Shown piece after piece: positions 5,836 to 7,212 of a DNA stretch of 7,212 nucleotides (position 1 is its first letter; each line of letters opens with the position of its first letter). The notes below the pieces were generated by a model. It searched no databases. It saw only the letters and a list, made by a program, of their open reading frames with translations, and was not told where the DNA came from. The translations under genes were made by a program, and so were the position numbers. Source of the DNA: Spirosoma sp. (GTDB lineage: Bacteria > Bacteroidota > Bacteroidia > Cytophagales > Spirosomataceae); NCBI GenBank assembly GCA_028288385.1, contig JAQBNX010000148.1, positions 1-7,212 of the forward strand, given 5' to 3'.

Positions 5836-6306
5836 ATGTCTACCAAGCGCCAACTCTTACCCATTCCCCGCCCTACGATTCTTTATGCCCTCGTGTTCCA
5901 TGTCGGTTTATTATGGCTTATTTCAGCGGGTTCTTGCTTTGCGCAACGTAGCGATTCACCGGACGAGGAAGAAATATTTACTGTTGTTGAACAGCATCCA
6001 GAATTTACGGGTGGCATGCGAGCTCTTGGCGAGTACATGACAGCAAACGTTCGCTATCCGGAGGCAGCGCGGGCATCCAGAATTGAAGGCAGAGTCTTTG
6101 TCAATTTCATCGTTCGTAAAGATGGGCATATTACGGATGTTAACGTGTTAAAAGGCATTGGTTTTGGCTGTGATGAGGAAGCAATTCGCGTTGTCAGTGC
6201 CATGCCCAACTGGAAGCCAGGAACCCAGTCCGGACGACCAGTAAATGTAAAATACAACCTGGTGGTGCGCTTTAGTCCGAGTTCATTACATGACAAAGGC
6301 CGCTAG
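5836..6306 (+). CDS. Short TonB C-terminal-domain protein (energy-transducer TonB-like), secreted or N-anchored
   Basis: The 156-aa product has a complete TonB C-terminal domain at residues about 60-147: GGMRALGEYMTANVRYPEAAR, then 'GRVFVNFIVRKDGHITDVNVLKG', 'GCDEEAIRVVSAMPNWKPG', and 'GRPVNVKYNLVVRF', the core that contacts TonB boxes in classical TonB. Residues 14-36 are hydrophobic (ILYALVFHVGLLWLIS) and end in SCFA-Q, which looks like a cleavable signal peptide, although it could stay as an anchor. Cys34 lacks a proper lipobox. The protein lacks the long Pro/Lys-rich periplasm-spanning linker of classical TonB, so coupling to ExbBD is doubtful. Bacteroidota encode many such short versions, usually annotated as energy transducers but poorly characterised. 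The ATG at 5836 gives the only sensible signal sequence. nspC starts 18 nt after its stop, so read-through cotranscription is possible. Confidence 0.88.
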   Translation: MSTKRQLLPIPRPTILYALVFHVGLLWLISAGSCFAQRSDSPDEEEIFTVVEQHPEFTGGMRALGEYMTANVRYPEAARASRIEGRVFVNFIVRKDGHITDVNVLKGIGFGCDEEAIRVVSAMPNWKPGTQSGRPVNVKYNLVVRFSPSSLHDKGR

Positions 6307-6312
6307 TATTCG

Positions 6313-6320
6313 TACCTTTG
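6313..6320 (+). promoter_or_regulatory. -7 promoter element (TACCTTTG) immediately before nspC
   Basis: TACCTTTG is an exact TAnnTTTG match lying between the TonB-domain stop codon (6304-6306) and the nspC ATG (6325). Only four bases separate it from the ATG, so transcription from it would start at or within a few bases of the start codon. No clear -33 TTTG was seen upstream. Confidence 0.5.
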
Positions 6321-6324
6321 CCGT

Positions 6325-7212
6325 ATGAATACTCCTCTGCATCAGCATCTCCACAGCAACGCAAAACCAACCATACCATCACCCTGCTATATCCTGGAAG
6401 AGGACAGGCTTCGCCAGAATCTTGCACTCATTGACTCCGTTCAGCAAGCCGCTGGTGTCACCATTATTCTGGCTCTGAAAGGATTCTCGATGTACAGCGT
6501 GTTTCCCATCGTGCGCGAGTATCTGAGTGGTGCCACTGCCTCGTCGCTCAACGAAATCAAACTCGTTAACGAATACATGGGCATAAAGGCCCATACTTAT
6601 ATACCCGCGTATCAGGATCATGATTTTGACGAGGTGCTCCAGCGCAGCAGCCATATTACGTTCAACTCGTGGAGCCAGTGGGAGCGGTTTAAGGATCGTG
6701 TCGCGCAGTATAACCACCAACAACAATCGTCCGGCATACCAATGGTCAGTTGCGGCATTAGGGTCAATCCGCAGTATTCCGAAGTAGCCACAGACATGTA
6801 TAATCCCTGCGTGCCTGGTTCGCGTTTGGGAGCCACCCGCGACCAACTGCCCGACCAGTTACCTGATGGGCTGGAAGGTATCCATTTTCACACGCTCTGC
6901 GAGAACGACTCATTCACGCTCGAACGCACCCTCGACGCCCTTGAAAGCCGGTTTGGCGATTTACTGCATCAGGCCAGGTGGGTCAATCTTGGTGGTGGCC
7001 ATCTGATGACCCGCGAAGGGTATGACACCGAACATTTAATCGGATTGCTCAAAGCCTTCCGCCAGAAATACAATGTAGACGTCTTAATGGAACCCGGCTC
7101 GGCCATTGCCTGGCAAACCGGCATACTGGTTTCCACGGTGCTCGACATCTTCAACAGCCAGGGTATAGACGTAGCCATTCTGGATACGTCCTTTGCCGCC
7201 CACATGCCCGAT
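6325..7212 (+). CDS. nspC: Carboxynorspermidine/carboxyspermidine decarboxylase, N-terminal 296 codons; 3' end outside window
   Basis: PLP-dependent, alanine-racemase-fold (type III) decarboxylase that converts carboxyspermidine or carboxynorspermidine to the free triamine, the step after CASDH. The frame is open to the window edge; the family is about 370-400 aa, so roughly three quarters is present. Visible marks: IPSPCYILEEDRL (17-29), the usual start of the N-terminal strand and helix; ALKGFSMYSVF (50-60), with Lys52 as the predicted Schiff-base lysine; SGATASSLNEIKL (68-80); CGIRVNP (143-149); PGSRLG (164-169); GIHFHTLCEND (185-195); the phosphate-binding NLGGGH (221-226); MEPGSAIAWQTG (255-266); and VAILDTSFAAHMPD at the edge. 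The C-terminal catalytic Cys/Asp region is beyond the window. No other in-frame ATG occurs before Met56, which lies past the PLP lysine, so 6325 is the start. The gene is 18 nt downstream of the TonB-domain gene, with its own promoter-like element. Confidence 0.93.
   Translation, partial: MNTPLHQHLHSNAKPTIPSPCYILEEDRLRQNLALIDSVQQAAGVTIILALKGFSMYSVFPIVREYLSGATASSLNEIKLVNEYMGIKAHTYIPAYQDHDFDEVLQRSSHITFNSWSQWERFKDRVAQYNHQQQSSGIPMVSCGIRVNPQYSEVATDMYNPCVPGSRLGATRDQLPDQLPDGLEGIHFHTLCENDSFTLERTLDALESRFGDLLHQARWVNLGGGHLMTREGYDTEHLIGLLKAFRQKYNVDVLMEPGSAIAWQTGILVSTVLDIFNSQGIDVAILDTSFAAHMPD

Noticed and set aside
5836..5943. Lipoprotein signal in the TonB-domain protein (Cys34)
   Set aside because: The residues before Cys34 are AGS with Ala rather than Leu at -3, and the following AQ gives a good signal peptidase I site, so a lipobox is not supported.
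5693..6040. Plus-strand 115-codon frame (GTG start) overlapping the start of the TonB-domain gene
   Set aside because: Its second half is the shifted frame of a well-supported gene and the first half shows no motif, no signal peptide and no promoter. The TonB-domain frame explains the region.
6379..6846. Minus-strand 155-codon open frame opposite nspC
   Set aside because: It is antisense to the PLP-binding region of nspC, whose motifs are unambiguous.
1..7212. tRNA, rRNA, riboswitch, insertion sequence, integration site or phage signature
   Set aside because: I looked on both strands and saw no cloverleaf with CCA-type ends, no transposase motif, no terminal inverted repeats and no target duplications that I could support.

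Overview
The window looks like chromosomal DNA from a member of the Bacteroidota, probably a Cytophagales bacterium of the Spirosoma/Fibrella type. That placement is an inference from protein style and moderate GC, not from a search. The support is: several TAnnTTTG promoter -7 elements of the Bacteroidota type; no clear Shine-Dalgarno sequences; a short secreted TonB-domain protein; a Bacteroidota-style secreted S8 peptidase; and the carboxyspermidine route to spermidine, which is known from this phylum.

Layout. At the left edge a minus-strand gene for a secreted subtilisin-like (S8) peptidase runs out of the window; only its signal peptide and prodomain are present. It is divergent from a complete plus-strand aminopeptidase P gene (pepP). 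The two share a 145-bp region in which back-to-back -7-like elements meet in the palindrome TTTGCAAA. pepP converges on a minus-strand TetR-family regulator, and nearly all of the 41-bp gap between their stop codons is a 10-bp-stem hairpin. Upstream of tetR, on the same strand, lies a small cytosolic protein resembling the WapI-type immunity family. A 394-bp AT-richer intergenic region follows, with promoter-like repeats, and from there all genes are on the plus strand.

The plus-strand block is: a saccharopine-dehydrogenase-like carboxy(nor)spermidine dehydrogenase (CASDH) closed by a strong intrinsic terminator; a secreted protein of unknown function; a secreted short TonB-C-domain protein; and the first 296 codons of carboxy(nor)spermidine decarboxylase (nspC), which is cut by the right edge. 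CASDH and NspC catalyse consecutive steps: aspartate beta-semialdehyde plus a diamine gives a carboxylated triamine, which is decarboxylated to spermidine or norspermidine. The two genes are separated by about 1.5 kb with two envelope genes between them, and each has its own promoter-like element, so they look like neighbours rather than one tight operon.

Most of the window is ordinary housekeeping or accessory chromosome. I found no convincing new multi-gene system. The items most worth a second look are the nspC promoter, placed so close to the ATG that the mRNA would be leaderless or nearly so; the recurring ACACAAAT motif in front of the tetR and immunity-like genes; the divergent protease/pepP promoter palindrome; and the apparently orphan immunity-like gene.
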